From PGYR01 sp034670025 (lineage in GTDB: Bacteria > Bacteroidota > Ignavibacteria > Kapaibacteriales > UBA2268), in assembly GCA_034670025.1 (NCBI GenBank), contig JAXMOE010000002.1, positions 434,001 through 498,000 of the forward strand: a stretch of 64,000 nucleotides of DNA. Reading direction: 5' to 3'. The position numbers were made by a program, and so were the translations under genes. The notes below the pieces were generated by a model. That model did no database searches. It saw nothing but the letters and a program-made list of their open reading frames with translations, and was not told the origin of the DNA. Positions 16,356 through 25,526 of this stretch are shown here, piece after piece. Positions within the stretch are counted from its first letter, which is position 1. Each line of letters opens with the position of its first letter.

Positions 16356-17000
16356 TTAATGTTTGTCGTCCCATTCATTCCTTATCTCGGACATTACATT
16401 TTCGTAACGTTCAATTAGTTCGGGCGAGATACTATTTGCAGTTTTGTGAACTTTACGCAATTGGAGTGAGAAGAAAACATTGAAAAGCCCAGCAAAAAGG
16501 AAACTAAGCGCAACCAATATCACTATGCTCATACCTGCAAAAGCAGGGTTCCAGATAAGTATGAAAGACAGAACCATACCAATTATTCCTAATATTAATA
16601 GACTTAGCCAACTTTTACTGCCATAATTCTTGATATCTATTGCAAATGCGATAGTAGAAATAGAACGAAATAGGAGTAAAAAACCAACATAGAATGCCAA
16701 TAGTGTAATTGATAATGTCGGCTTGATTATTAGTAACACTCCAACTAATAGAGTAATTATTCCAAAAGCAAGTGACCACCCCCAGTTGTCCAAATGATTT
16801 TTGTTTGCTAGGGAGAATATAATTTCTGATGCTCCACTAAATAGAAATGATAATGCAAAGAGGAATGACAAAGCCATTAGTGCAGTAGTGGGTGAAGAAA
16901 AAACTACAATACTGACTATGAGGAAAAATATTCCTACAAGTAATGGTATATACCAATGCTTTATTGTGTTTTTGATAGTTTTTAAGATTGAATTATTCAT
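16356..17000 (-). CDS. HdeD-like membrane protein (DUF308)
   Basis: Integral membrane protein of 214 residues with six predicted transmembrane helices in three DUF308-type pairs, for example YIPLLVGIFFLIVSIVVF, LVGVLLIIKPTLSITLLAFYVG and MVLSFILIWNPAFAG. The family includes HdeD, linked to acid resistance, but its molecular action is unknown. I chose the ATG at 17000 because it follows AGGGACC; a start at 17027 would add nine residues before a charged stretch. It is 37 bases downstream of the SDR gene and probably co-transcribed with it. Confidence 0.85.
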   Translation of the reverse strand: MNNSILKTIKNTIKHWYIPLLVGIFFLIVSIVVFSSPTTALMALSFLFALSFLFSGASEIIFSLANKNHLDNWGWSLAFGIITLLVGVLLIIKPTLSITLLAFYVGFLLLFRSISTIAFAIDIKNYGSKSWLSLLILGIIGMVLSFILIWNPAFAGMSIVILVALSFLFAGLFNVFFSLQLRKVHKTANSISPELIERYENVMSEIRNEWDDKH

Positions 17001-17037
17001 ATAGGTCCCTGTTTTATAATTGATCAAATTTAGTTAG

Positions 17038-17850
17038 CTAATACATTTTCTTTATGTTGTGAACTACTCCACCATCGACCAAAATATCAGTGCTTGTAAT
17101 GAATCTGGCAGCATCACTAGTCAAAAACTGTACTACATCTGCTATGTCTTCTGGTTGACCGTTGCGTTTTAGTGGGGTTGCTTGTTTTATCAATTCCATT
17201 CTTTCGGGGTGTTCTTCCGCAGCTTTCAGTGCCATTGGAGTTTCTATCACTCCTGGTGAAATTGATACAATTCTAGCTCCTTTTTCGCCCCATTTGTTTG
17301 CATGTTTCTGAGTTAATAAACAGACTCCTCTTTTTGCAAAATTGTACATAGTGTCCGAATCATTCTTAACAAAGCTGTTTATTATATCATACGAATTGTC
17401 TTCCAAAGGATTAGAAAGAGCATCGTCATATTCCTTGTTAGCTAGGACAGTATGAGCCATCATAGAAGAAAGTAATACAGCAACTGAACCTTTATCAATT
17501 AGTTCGTAGAATGCATTCACAAGTTTTTCGGTAGCCGCTAAATCAATATCATATACTTTTCTAGTGTCTTTTACTGTGCCACTGACTCCTGCTGTGTGTA
17601 TTAGTGCCTTCATTGGGCCTTGTTTTTCTACAAATTGAGTTAGTTCTGCAATGTCCTTGTCTGATGTGATGTCACATGCTATTCCTAGAATATCAAAATC
17701 TTCTTTTTTGAATTTTTCTACAGTGTTGTCAACCATATCTTGTGAGTAATCTGTAATTACTATTTTGTGATTTTTATAATTTCTAACACATGCTTGCCCA
17801 ATACCACCAGCTGCTCCAGTAATTACAATTGTATTTTCTTTGTGACCCAT
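17038..17850 (-). CDS. Short-chain dehydrogenase/reductase
   Basis: NAD(P)-dependent oxidoreductase of 270 residues. The cofactor motif is TGAAGGIGQA (residues 11-20), the HTAG strand end is near residue 85, the catalytic serine lies in LLSSMMAH (S128/S129) and the catalytic pair is Y169-x3-K173 in YNFAKRG. Late motifs SPGVIETPM and FLTSDAARFITSTDILVDGG are standard. About 30 extra residues (137-167, acidic) sit between the serine strand and the catalytic tyrosine, which may shape a special substrate pocket. The substrate is unknown. It sits downstream of catalase and HPF, suggesting a stress role. Confidence 0.9.
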   Translation of the reverse strand: MGHKENTIVITGAAGGIGQACVRNYKNHKIVITDYSQDMVDNTVEKFKKEDFDILGIACDITSDKDIAELTQFVEKQGPMKALIHTAGVSGTVKDTRKVYDIDLAATEKLVNAFYELIDKGSVAVLLSSMMAHTVLANKEYDDALSNPLEDNSYDIINSFVKNDSDTMYNFAKRGVCLLTQKHANKWGEKGARIVSISPGVIETPMALKAAEEHPERMELIKQATPLKRNGQPEDIADVVQFLTSDAARFITSTDILVDGGVVHNIKKMY

Positions 17851-17886
17851 TTTTTCCTACTATCTATTATATTTTTAAATTAAATA

Positions 17887-17924
17887 GTAACCCTATTTTT
17901 TAACTTTAAGGCAAATAGGGTTAC
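17887..17924 (-). terminator. Strong hairpin between hpf and the SDR gene
   Basis: GTAACCCTATT and AATAGGGTTAC form a perfect 11-bp stem around a 16-base loop, placed 11 bases past the hpf stop codon. On the minus strand it is followed by TATTTAATTT, only partly T-rich, so it may terminate, attenuate or protect the catalase-hpf transcript. Confidence 0.5.
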
Positions 17925-17935
17925 CGAATTAAGCG

Positions 17936-18241
17936 TTACCTTTTTTCAAGTTGTCGTTCTAATTTACTTTCAACATTTTTCAGAAGAGCGTGGAAATTAT
18001 CTCCATATTCCGATGCAAAGGGGTCGTTTCCTGGAATCCCAAGTCTTATACTCACTTGTTTTTGTTCCGTTTTCTTTTCCTCTTTATCTTCTAAGTAAAT
18101 GTCAGCCCACTCTATGTTATTGTAGTGCCTGCTGAGGCGACTAACTACTTTTCTTATAGTTTCTTTTACATCATCACCAATAGAAATATCAACTGCTTGT
18201 ACATTGATTCTGATTCCTGTTATACTTTCTTTATAATCCAT
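17936..18241 (-). CDS. hpf: Ribosome hibernation-promoting factor, HPF/RaiA family
   Basis: Short HPF/YfiA-family protein of 101 residues, binding the 30S subunit in the tRNA/mRNA channel when growth stops. The beta-alpha-beta-beta-beta-alpha order is visible, with INVQAVDISIGDDVKETIRKVVSRL at the N terminus and the conserved PGNDPFASEYGDNFHALL turn before the last helix. There is no long C-terminal dimerisation domain, so it is the short form. It starts five bases after the catalase stop, so it is almost certainly in the same transcript and linked to oxidative stress. Confidence 0.88.
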   Translation of the reverse strand: MDYKESITGIRINVQAVDISIGDDVKETIRKVVSRLSRHYNNIEWADIYLEDKEEKKTEQKQVSIRLGIPGNDPFASEYGDNFHALLKNVESKLERQLEKR

Positions 18242-18246
18242 AAAAT

Positions 18247-19713
18247 TTACTCTTTTATTATTTTATTAATATCTAATCCTAATGCTTTTGCAACTCCTTC
18301 ACCGTAAGCTGGGTCTGCTTTGTAGCAGTTCTGTATGTGTCTTTCTTGTATGAACAAATCTGCTCCTCCAACTTCTGCAGCAGTGTTGTTAAACAATAAC
18401 TGTTTTTGTTTGTCATTCATCAACCTGAACAGATTGCCTGGTTGAGTGAAGTAATCATCATCGTCTTCTCTAAAGTCATAATGGTCAGCGTTACCTTCTA
18501 ATTCTAATGGTGGCTCGGTGTGTTCTTTTTGCTCTTCCCACTGATTGTAGCTGTTAGGGAAGTAATGTAGAGTGTCGCCTTCGTTTCCATCTACTCGCAT
18601 TGTTCCATCGCGTGAAGAGTTATGGAACGGGCATTTGGGTTTGTTAACAGGTACTTGGTAATGATTTACTCCTAACCTATATCTTTGTGCATCACCATAA
18701 GAAAACAGTCTTGCTTGGAGCATTTTGTCTGGTGAGTAGCCAATACCAGGAACAATGTTAGCAGGGTTGAATGCTGCTTGTTCAACATCGGCAAAGTAAT
18801 TTTCAGGATTTTTGTTTAACTCTAATACTCCAACATCAATAAGTGGATAATCACCGTGAGGCCAAACCTTTGTTAGGTCAAATGGATTGAAAGGGCAATC
18901 TTTTGCTTGCTCTTCGGTCATAATTTGAACTTTCATTTTCCAACGTGGATAATCACCTTCTTCGATAGAATTGAACAAATCACGTTGGTGACTTTCTCTA
19001 TCTTCAGCAATTATAGCACCTGCTTCTTCATTACTCAGATTTTCAATTCCTTGCTCAGTTTTGAAGTGAAATTTCACCCATACTCTTTTGTTGTCCGTGT
19101 CAATAAAGCTAAAAGTATGGCTACCAAACCCGTGCATGTGTCGATATGATTTTGGTATTCCTCTTTCGCTCATAGTTATAGTAACTTGGTGTAGTGCTTC
19201 GGGCAATAAAGTCCAAAAATCCCAATTGTGATTTGCGCTACGCAAATTAGTTTTTGGGTCTCGTTTGACTGCCTTATTTAAGTCTGGGAAGCGGTAGGGG
19301 TCACGTAGAAAAAACACAGGTGTGTTGTTACCGGTCAAATCCCAGTTACCTTCTTCTGTATAAAATTTAATTGCAAACCCTCTAATGTCTCGTTCTGCAT
19401 CGGCTGCACCTCTTTCACCAGCAACAGTAGAAAAACGTACAAATACATCAGTCTTTTTCCCTATTTCAGAAAATAGTTTTGCTTTTGTATATTGCGAAAT
19501 ATCGTTAGTTACTGTAAAGTTTCCAAAAGCACCCGAACCTTTGGCGTGCATTCTTCTTTCTGGTATTACTTCTCTGTCAAAGTGGGCTAATTTTTCGAGA
19601 AACCAAAAGTCTTCCATCAGCATTGGGCCTCGCTTGCCTGCTGTTTTGACATTTTGATTTTCAGCAATTGGTCTTCCTGAGACCGAGAATAATTTCTTTT
19701 TTTTCTGAGACAT
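18247..19713 (-). CDS. katA: Haem catalase (monofunctional)
   Basis: Converts hydrogen peroxide to water and oxygen. The 488-residue protein is a small-subunit catalase. The active-site histidine H56 lies in IPERRMHAKGSGAFG, the distal asparagine in LTGNNTPVFF and the proximal haem tyrosine in RLFSYGDAQRYRLG. No C-terminal flavodoxin-like domain is present. It leads a likely operon with hpf. The 180-base upstream gap holds an inverted repeat that could bind a peroxide regulator. Confidence 0.97.
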   Translation of the reverse strand: MSQKKKKLFSVSGRPIAENQNVKTAGKRGPMLMEDFWFLEKLAHFDREVIPERRMHAKGSGAFGNFTVTNDISQYTKAKLFSEIGKKTDVFVRFSTVAGERGAADAERDIRGFAIKFYTEEGNWDLTGNNTPVFFLRDPYRFPDLNKAVKRDPKTNLRSANHNWDFWTLLPEALHQVTITMSERGIPKSYRHMHGFGSHTFSFIDTDNKRVWVKFHFKTEQGIENLSNEEAGAIIAEDRESHQRDLFNSIEEGDYPRWKMKVQIMTEEQAKDCPFNPFDLTKVWPHGDYPLIDVGVLELNKNPENYFADVEQAAFNPANIVPGIGYSPDKMLQARLFSYGDAQRYRLGVNHYQVPVNKPKCPFHNSSRDGTMRVDGNEGDTLHYFPNSYNQWEEQKEHTEPPLELEGNADHYDFREDDDDYFTQPGNLFRLMNDKQKQLLFNNTAAEVGGADLFIQERHIQNCYKADPAYGEGVAKALGLDINKIIKE

Positions 19714-19780
19714 TTCAAAGACTCCTTAAATTAATTTAAAAAACAAAAGAACAATACTTTAATATCAACACTAATTATTA

Positions 19781-19798
19781 TTTAGAAACTGTTCTAAA
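19781..19798. promoter_or_regulatory. Inverted repeat upstream of catalase
   Basis: TTTAGAA-actg-TTCTAAA, perfect 7-bp arms, centred about 77 bases upstream of the katA start. It resembles Fur/PerR-type boxes in composition, but the spacing does not match the standard 7-1-7 layout, so the regulator is uncertain. Confidence 0.45.
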
Positions 19799-19893
19799 AG
19801 ACTATTGTCTCAATTAAAGTATAAAAGACTCTTAAATTAAGACTGATTGTAACGCGAAATAGTTTAAAATTTTAATATGTAAAGTTATTACAA

Positions 19894-21222
19894 TTATACA
19901 ACTGTGGGATTCTCTACATTTTGTCGTCTATTCCCATAAAACCTATCGAATATTAGACAAGCAGTGAGGTCACCAGTGACGTTAACAGAAGTTCTGAACA
20001 TACCTAATATTCTATCAATCCCAATAATAACAATAAGTCCATCGACAGGAATACCTACACTTTGTAGTACGGATGCTAATATAATTACTCCGCCACCCGG
20101 TATTGCTGGAGTACCAATAGATGCGGCCACTACTGTGAAAGTTATTAGAATCAAATTCAATACTGATAATTCTATCCCGTAAGCTTGAGCCATAAATAGT
20201 GTAGTTGCACACTGAAACAGAGCAGTTCCATCCATATTGATAGTTGCCCCGACGGGAATGACAAAGTCACTTATGTGAGTTGAGACTCCAAGTTTTTCGT
20301 CTGCTATTTTCATAGATAGTGGCATAACTGCAGCCGAACTGGCTGTAGAAAATGCAAGTAATTGTGGTTCTCTGATTGCCTTCAAAAATATAATGGGATT
20401 TTTGTTTGCAAATATCCAGACAATTAACATATAGAATACTAAAAGTAGCATAAGACCAATGATTATAACTCCCATGTAGTAACCCAGCCCTAAGAATATA
20501 TCAATACCAGTTCTGGAAATTAATGCAGCTATTAGTCCAAATACTGCATAGGGTACTAATACCATTGCCCAAGACACAACTATCATACAAATTTTTTGGA
20601 CAGCTTCAGAAAACCTGATTATAGGGTTGGCTGTTTTTTCTGTTAATTGAGTTATTGCTACTCCTATTAATATAGTAAAGATTACTACGCCTAACATTTC
20701 TCCAGTCAGGATTGATTCTAATGGATTGTTTGGTATAAGATTAGCAATAGCATTGGGTATATTATCGACTATGTTGACTTGTTCGGTAGGTAAGTCTGGC
20801 ACTTCACCACTGTCAGGAAACCCTCCGAGTGAGTAAATATACTCGCCTGGCTTCATAATTAGAGTTACAAACAGACCAATTAATATTGCTACTGTTGTAG
20901 TAAAAATAAAATATAGTAATAGTCGAAGCCCAAATGATTTTAGGTTGCTGGTTGTGTTGCTGACTATACCAGTAAGTATAGATGTGAATATTAGCGGTAT
21001 CATTATCATTTGAACTAACCGCATAAAAACTTGCCCTAGCAAATCGAGCCAAACTGCCAATCGGAGACTGTTTTCTTCTGTAATTAATCCAGTAACAGGG
21101 TTGAGTAATACCCCAACACCCGCACCCAACACTAATCCAATTATTACCTTTAGCCATAAGCGACCACCGATTAGTTTTTCTAAATAGATAGATAGTTTAT
21201 CAAGTCTAGTAAATCTCAGCAT
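19894..21222 (-). CDS. Dicarboxylate/amino acid:cation symporter (DAACS, GltP type)
   Basis: Secondary transporter of 442 residues in the inner membrane, importing glutamate, aspartate or C4-dicarboxylates with sodium or protons. The membrane segments start at about residue 20. Family signatures are the serine-rich hairpin FSTASSAAVMPLSMK, the transmembrane 7 motif GATINMDGTALFQ, the hairpin GTPAIPGGGVIILASVLQ and the terminal helix motif GIDRILGMFRTSVNVTGDL, where the conserved Asp/Arg/Asn residues bind substrate and cation. It stands alone, divergent from porU. The ion and the exact substrate cannot be fixed from sequence. Confidence 0.93.
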   Translation of the reverse strand: MLRFTRLDKLSIYLEKLIGGRLWLKVIIGLVLGAGVGVLLNPVTGLITEENSLRLAVWLDLLGQVFMRLVQMIMIPLIFTSILTGIVSNTTSNLKSFGLRLLLYFIFTTTVAILIGLFVTLIMKPGEYIYSLGGFPDSGEVPDLPTEQVNIVDNIPNAIANLIPNNPLESILTGEMLGVVIFTILIGVAITQLTEKTANPIIRFSEAVQKICMIVVSWAMVLVPYAVFGLIAALISRTGIDIFLGLGYYMGVIIIGLMLLLVFYMLIVWIFANKNPIIFLKAIREPQLLAFSTASSAAVMPLSMKIADEKLGVSTHISDFVIPVGATINMDGTALFQCATTLFMAQAYGIELSVLNLILITFTVVAASIGTPAIPGGGVIILASVLQSVGIPVDGLIVIIGIDRILGMFRTSVNVTGDLTACLIFDRFYGNRRQNVENPTVV

Positions 21223-21450
21223 CTGCTTCCTCAGGTGATAATTATATTATTTTAGTATCATTATGTTATGAACAATATAATTAAATCCTGAACAAATCTC
21301 TGAATATTGTAACTTTTCGGCACTTATTTAGTTTATACTATCAACTAATGTAAAACAAATAACAATTGCCTATTTTTATTGATACCGAATTAAAATAAAC
21401 TAAAACAAAATACTTTCGTATATTGAATTATAATGAGAAAGGTATCTTAA

Positions 21451-24400
21451 ATGAAAAATATTGCAAAATTAGTAACACTCTTAGTAACGACTATTATCAT
21501 ATCATTGCCGGCTATGGCAAAATATGAGATAGTTGAGACAAACAGTAATGGATTTACGGTAGTTTACACCCCTGAATTAAAATCAATCAATACTGTTACG
21601 ATACAAGGTAACGAATACTCAGAGCCTATATTCAACGATGCTGGCAATTTGTTGAATGAAATTGGCTACCCGCAGATACTTGGTGCACAAAAAACTTTTG
21701 CTATTCCCTCGCCCACAGAATACAAAATAGCTAATGTTGAAGTTGGGCCAATTAAAGAGTATTACTCTAAAATTGCTCCTGTCTATGTATTGGGTGAAGA
21801 GAATTATGTTGATATAAATGAAAGAGCATATAAAAACCGACCTTTAGAAGATTGGGCAAATGTAGAATATATGGGTGTTGGTCGTGATTTACATTTGGCT
21901 AAACTCAATATGATTGCCGCTAAATACAACCCTGCCAAATCTGCGATTGAAGTACCAGAATATATAAAAGTTACTATTAAGTTTAACTCAAATTATAAGG
22001 GTAGTGTTGGTAGTTCCAAATCTGATTTACAAACAAATTTACTTAACTACAACGTTGCTAATAATTGGAAAATCAGTGACAAAGAACTATTTGGCCAAAT
22101 AGGCGTAGAAAAGAAAAATAAATTTAGTACAATACAAGGTACGCAAGAGATTAGTTCTGGCGATTGGTTCAAAATTTCAATAAAAGAAAATGGTGTGTAT
22201 GAACTGACTGCTGATTATTTGAAGGATAACGGAATTTCAATTCCTAATGATAAATTAAATACTATCAAAATAATTGGTAATGGCGGAAGGGAATTACCTG
22301 AAAATCCTGAACTTGGTCTTTTGAATGATATGAATCAACAGCCAATTACTGTGAAAACAAATTCTGATGGGTCATTGAAGTCAATTGTTTTCTTTGGGGC
22401 AGCCCCAAATGGGTTTGAGTATGTAATAAAGCAAAACTTATTCTCTCAGCACAAGAAGAGAGTAATTCATTATATTAATCACTTTAGTAACGAAAACCAC
22501 TATCTACTTACTTGGGGTGGTGACGAAAGAAAGTATTTTGAAGCAAGGGAACAAGAGACAGGTACTCCAGATTTGACACCAACTACATTTACACGAAGAG
22601 AATACTTTGAAGAAGAGTTAGTAAATGCTTTTCATAGTGGCGCGGGGAAACAGTTTTTTGGAAGAACATACTTTTCAGAGCCATTTAAACACAATCTGAA
22701 TCATTTGGCTGATGAAGGCAATATTATGTATCGGTTGACTTTGGGGCATAAAGGTGCTGACAAATCCAACGGTACTTTTACTGCAAAAGACCACAACAAG
22801 TTACTTTCTGATAACTTACGACTTAGTCTAACTAAAGATGATTTGTTTAGAGCATTATTCGATATAACTATCCCCATTAGTGAAATCCCAAATAGAGAAG
22901 AAGTTGAATTGAAATTTGATTACACTAACAATGGTAACCCTGGAGCTAAGGGAGTGTTCGATTATTACGAACTACATTATGATAGTAAAACAAAAGCAAG
23001 TAATGGTGAAGTCTATATGTTTTCTGATCCTAAGTTAGATGGACTGGTTCAATATGACTTTACTAATTTTAACGGTGATGTATATGCTTTTGACATATCT
23101 GATATTGGTAATCCTGTAGAATTAGTTTCACCAGAAAAAGACAGATTCACTTTAAAGTCAAACTTTGTCGAGAATGAACCAAAAGCTTTCTTTATTTCAT
23201 CTAACCTGAAAGAGCCAATTAATATACAATCTGTTATTATAGCTAATCTGCGTGATACTAAGTTTAACAATGATGTGATTGTAATAACTAACAAAAAGTT
23301 GAAAGAATCGGCTAAGCAATTCAAAGAATACAGAGAAAGCAATAGTGATTTGGATATTGGTATATTTTATGTAGATGACATATACAATGAATATAACTCA
23401 GGAACTATGGATATATCTGCAATCCGTGATTTCATTGCCCAAGCTATGGCAAATTGGGAAACTAAGCCAAAATATTTGGTATTGTGGGGCGATGGTCACT
23501 ATGATTACAGGGGTATAGTGACAAATGACGAAAATTTAGTTCCTCCACACGAAAGTGAGGATGAAAATAGTACTATGGTTTTTGTTCAATCTTACTCTAC
23601 TGATGATTTTTATGCAAGAGTTGTTGGTAATGATAGAATAATAGATTTGGCCGTTGGAAGGTTACCTGTAAATAATGAACAAGAAGGTAAGGTAGTATTA
23701 GATAAAATTAAACACTATGAGAATAATTCGGAAGTAAGCAATTGGAGAACACAAATATCGATTGTTGCTGACGATGGTTTTGGTGGTGAAGGTGACGGTG
23801 ATGGAGATGGCGCTTTGTTTGTTGAGCAAAGTGAAGAGTTCTCACTTACAAGAGTTCCAAAATATATAGAACAAAAGAAAATATATTCTGTTGAGTATCA
23901 AACGCAATACACAGCAGCAGGTAGAAGGAAACCAAGCGCTAATGCAGATATATTGAAAACTGTAAATGAAGATGGGACCTTGTTGTTGAACTGGTATGGT
24001 CACGGTAATCCCCAAGTTTGGTCGCACGAAGCAATATTGGACAGAGACGTAACCGTTAGACAAATGGTAAATTATGACAGACTGTTCTTTTTGACTGCGG
24101 CTACTTGTGATTTTGCCAAATTTGACAATACCGATAGCAAATCGGGTGCGGAGACTATGTTGCTCAACGAGTACGGTGGTGCTATTGGTGTGTTTGCTTC
24201 TGCCAGAGTAGTTTATGCAAGTAACAATCACTCAATCAATAGAGCATTCTATAATATTATGTTTACTAGGGACAGTGTCACTGGCAAATACCCAACTATG
24301 GGTGAGATATTATATAATCTGAAATTAACTTTTAACGGTAGTAATGATGAGAAGTATCTGCTTTTGGGCGACCCAACAACTAGACTATTAATTCCAGAAT

Positions 24401-25470
24401 CGGATGTAGTGATTGACGAGATTAATGGAATTGGAATTGCAGACTCTACTGAAATTACGGCAAAGGGTTTGCAGACAGTTAAACTCTCAGGATTTATACG
24501 TAATCCTATTACTAATGACGTTGATACTGATTTCAATGGCAGGGTAAAGTTAAAAGTATTTGATGGAGATATAGAGTTAGAAGTAACTGATGTTATTAAC
24601 AGAGTTTACCGATTTAGAAAAAATGGTGGTACTCTTGCTAATGCAAACTATGAGGTAATAAACGGTAAGTTCAATGCAGAATTTATATTACCAAAGGACA
24701 TTAGTTTTAGTGAGAACAAAGGTAAAATATTGGCTTATGCTTTTACAGATGACGACAGGAATGCCAAAGGTAGCTTCAATAATCTAGTAATAGATGGATT
24801 AGCTACAACAAGTGTTACTGATAATCAGGGGCCAAGCATTAATATATACTTAGATTCGCGTTCGTTCCAAGCTGGAGATATTGTTAGGGAAGAACCCTTG
24901 CTAATTGTTGACTTAGAAGATGAATCAGGTATTAACTCTACTGGAGTGGGAGTTGGACATAAAATAGAAGCATGGATAGATGATAATACTCAATCGATTG
25001 ATTTGACTAGTGATTATGAAGGGTCTTTTGTTGATTATAGAAAAGGAACTAGCTCTAAAATTCTTTTGAATTTAGAACCTGGGGCGCACTTGGTAAAGGT
25101 TAGGGCATGGGACATATTTAACAACTACTCTGTAGCAGAAACATATTTTAATATTAATTCTGATGGTACTGTTGTATTAACTGATGTCTCTGCAGCACCC
25201 ACTCCATTTGCAGATGGTACAAATATTACTTTTAATCACAATATGAACCCACCAATCGATGCAGATTTGGATATATTCGATGCAAGTGGAAAAAAAATAA
25301 AATCAATTACAAAAAAACTATTGAATCCTTTTGAAGGTGAGTTCCAGTGGGACGGAACGGACAATGGTAACGTAAGTGTAAACATAGGTACTTACTACTT
25401 TAGAATAAAATTAGATAACTTAACTGGAAATAATACGTTCTTAAAAGGGCGTACGGTAAAGATAAAATAA
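21451..25470 (+). CDS. porU: T9SS sortase PorU (gingipain-like C25 peptidase)
   Basis: Surface protease-like sortase that removes the C-terminal domain of T9SS cargo and attaches the cargo to a surface lipid. The 1339-residue protein has a signal peptide (cut near AMA), a long beta-rich N-terminal region, a gingipain-type domain from about residue 610 (VIVITNKKLKESAKQFKEYRE) and the catalytic pair H851 in NWYGHGNPQVW and C886 in TAATCDFAKFD. The motif LVLWGDGHYDYRG precedes it. The C-terminal 80 residues (DADLDIFDASGKKI...GTYYFRIKL) form a FlgD-like/sorting-type Ig fold. It is followed 17 bases later by porV, the usual partner of the attachment complex. Confidence 0.93.
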   Translation: MKNIAKLVTLLVTTIIISLPAMAKYEIVETNSNGFTVVYTPELKSINTVTIQGNEYSEPIFNDAGNLLNEIGYPQILGAQKTFAIPSPTEYKIANVEVGPIKEYYSKIAPVYVLGEENYVDINERAYKNRPLEDWANVEYMGVGRDLHLAKLNMIAAKYNPAKSAIEVPEYIKVTIKFNSNYKGSVGSSKSDLQTNLLNYNVANNWKISDKELFGQIGVEKKNKFSTIQGTQEISSGDWFKISIKENGVYELTADYLKDNGISIPNDKLNTIKIIGNGGRELPENPELGLLNDMNQQPITVKTNSDGSLKSIVFFGAAPNGFEYVIKQNLFSQHKKRVIHYINHFSNENHYLLTWGGDERKYFEAREQETGTPDLTPTTFTRREYFEEELVNAFHSGAGKQFFGRTYFSEPFKHNLNHLADEGNIMYRLTLGHKGADKSNGTFTAKDHNKLLSDNLRLSLTKDDLFRALFDITIPISEIPNREEVELKFDYTNNGNPGAKGVFDYYELHYDSKTKASNGEVYMFSDPKLDGLVQYDFTNFNGDVYAFDISDIGNPVELVSPEKDRFTLKSNFVENEPKAFFISSNLKEPINIQSVIIANLRDTKFNNDVIVITNKKLKESAKQFKEYRESNSDLDIGIFYVDDIYNEYNSGTMDISAIRDFIAQAMANWETKPKYLVLWGDGHYDYRGIVTNDENLVPPHESEDENSTMVFVQSYSTDDFYARVVGNDRIIDLAVGRLPVNNEQEGKVVLDKIKHYENNSEVSNWRTQISIVADDGFGGEGDGDGDGALFVEQSEEFSLTRVPKYIEQKKIYSVEYQTQYTAAGRRKPSANADILKTVNEDGTLLLNWYGHGNPQVWSHEAILDRDVTVRQMVNYDRLFFLTAATCDFAKFDNTDSKSGAETMLLNEYGGAIGVFASARVVYASNNHSINRAFYNIMFTRDSVTGKYPTMGEILYNLKLTFNGSNDEKYLLLGDPTTRLLIPESDVVIDEINGIGIADSTEITAKGLQTVKLSGFIRNPITNDVDTDFNGRVKLKVFDGDIELEVTDVINRVYRFRKNGGTLANANYEVINGKFNAEFILPKDISFSENKGKILAYAFTDDDRNAKGSFNNLVIDGLATTSVTDNQGPSINIYLDSRSFQAGDIVREEPLLIVDLEDESGINSTGVGVGHKIEAWIDDNTQSIDLTSDYEGSFVDYRKGTSSKILLNLEPGAHLVKVRAWDIFNNYSVAETYFNINSDGTVVLTDVSAAPTPFADGTNITFNHNMNPPIDADLDIFDASGKKIKSITKKLLNPFEGEFQWDGTDNGNVSVNIGTYYFRIKLDNLTGNNTFLKGRTVKIK

Positions 25471-25526
25471 AACGATAATAGAGATTAATGAATTTTTTTT
25501 TAAATTTGAAAAAAGACAATCTTACA

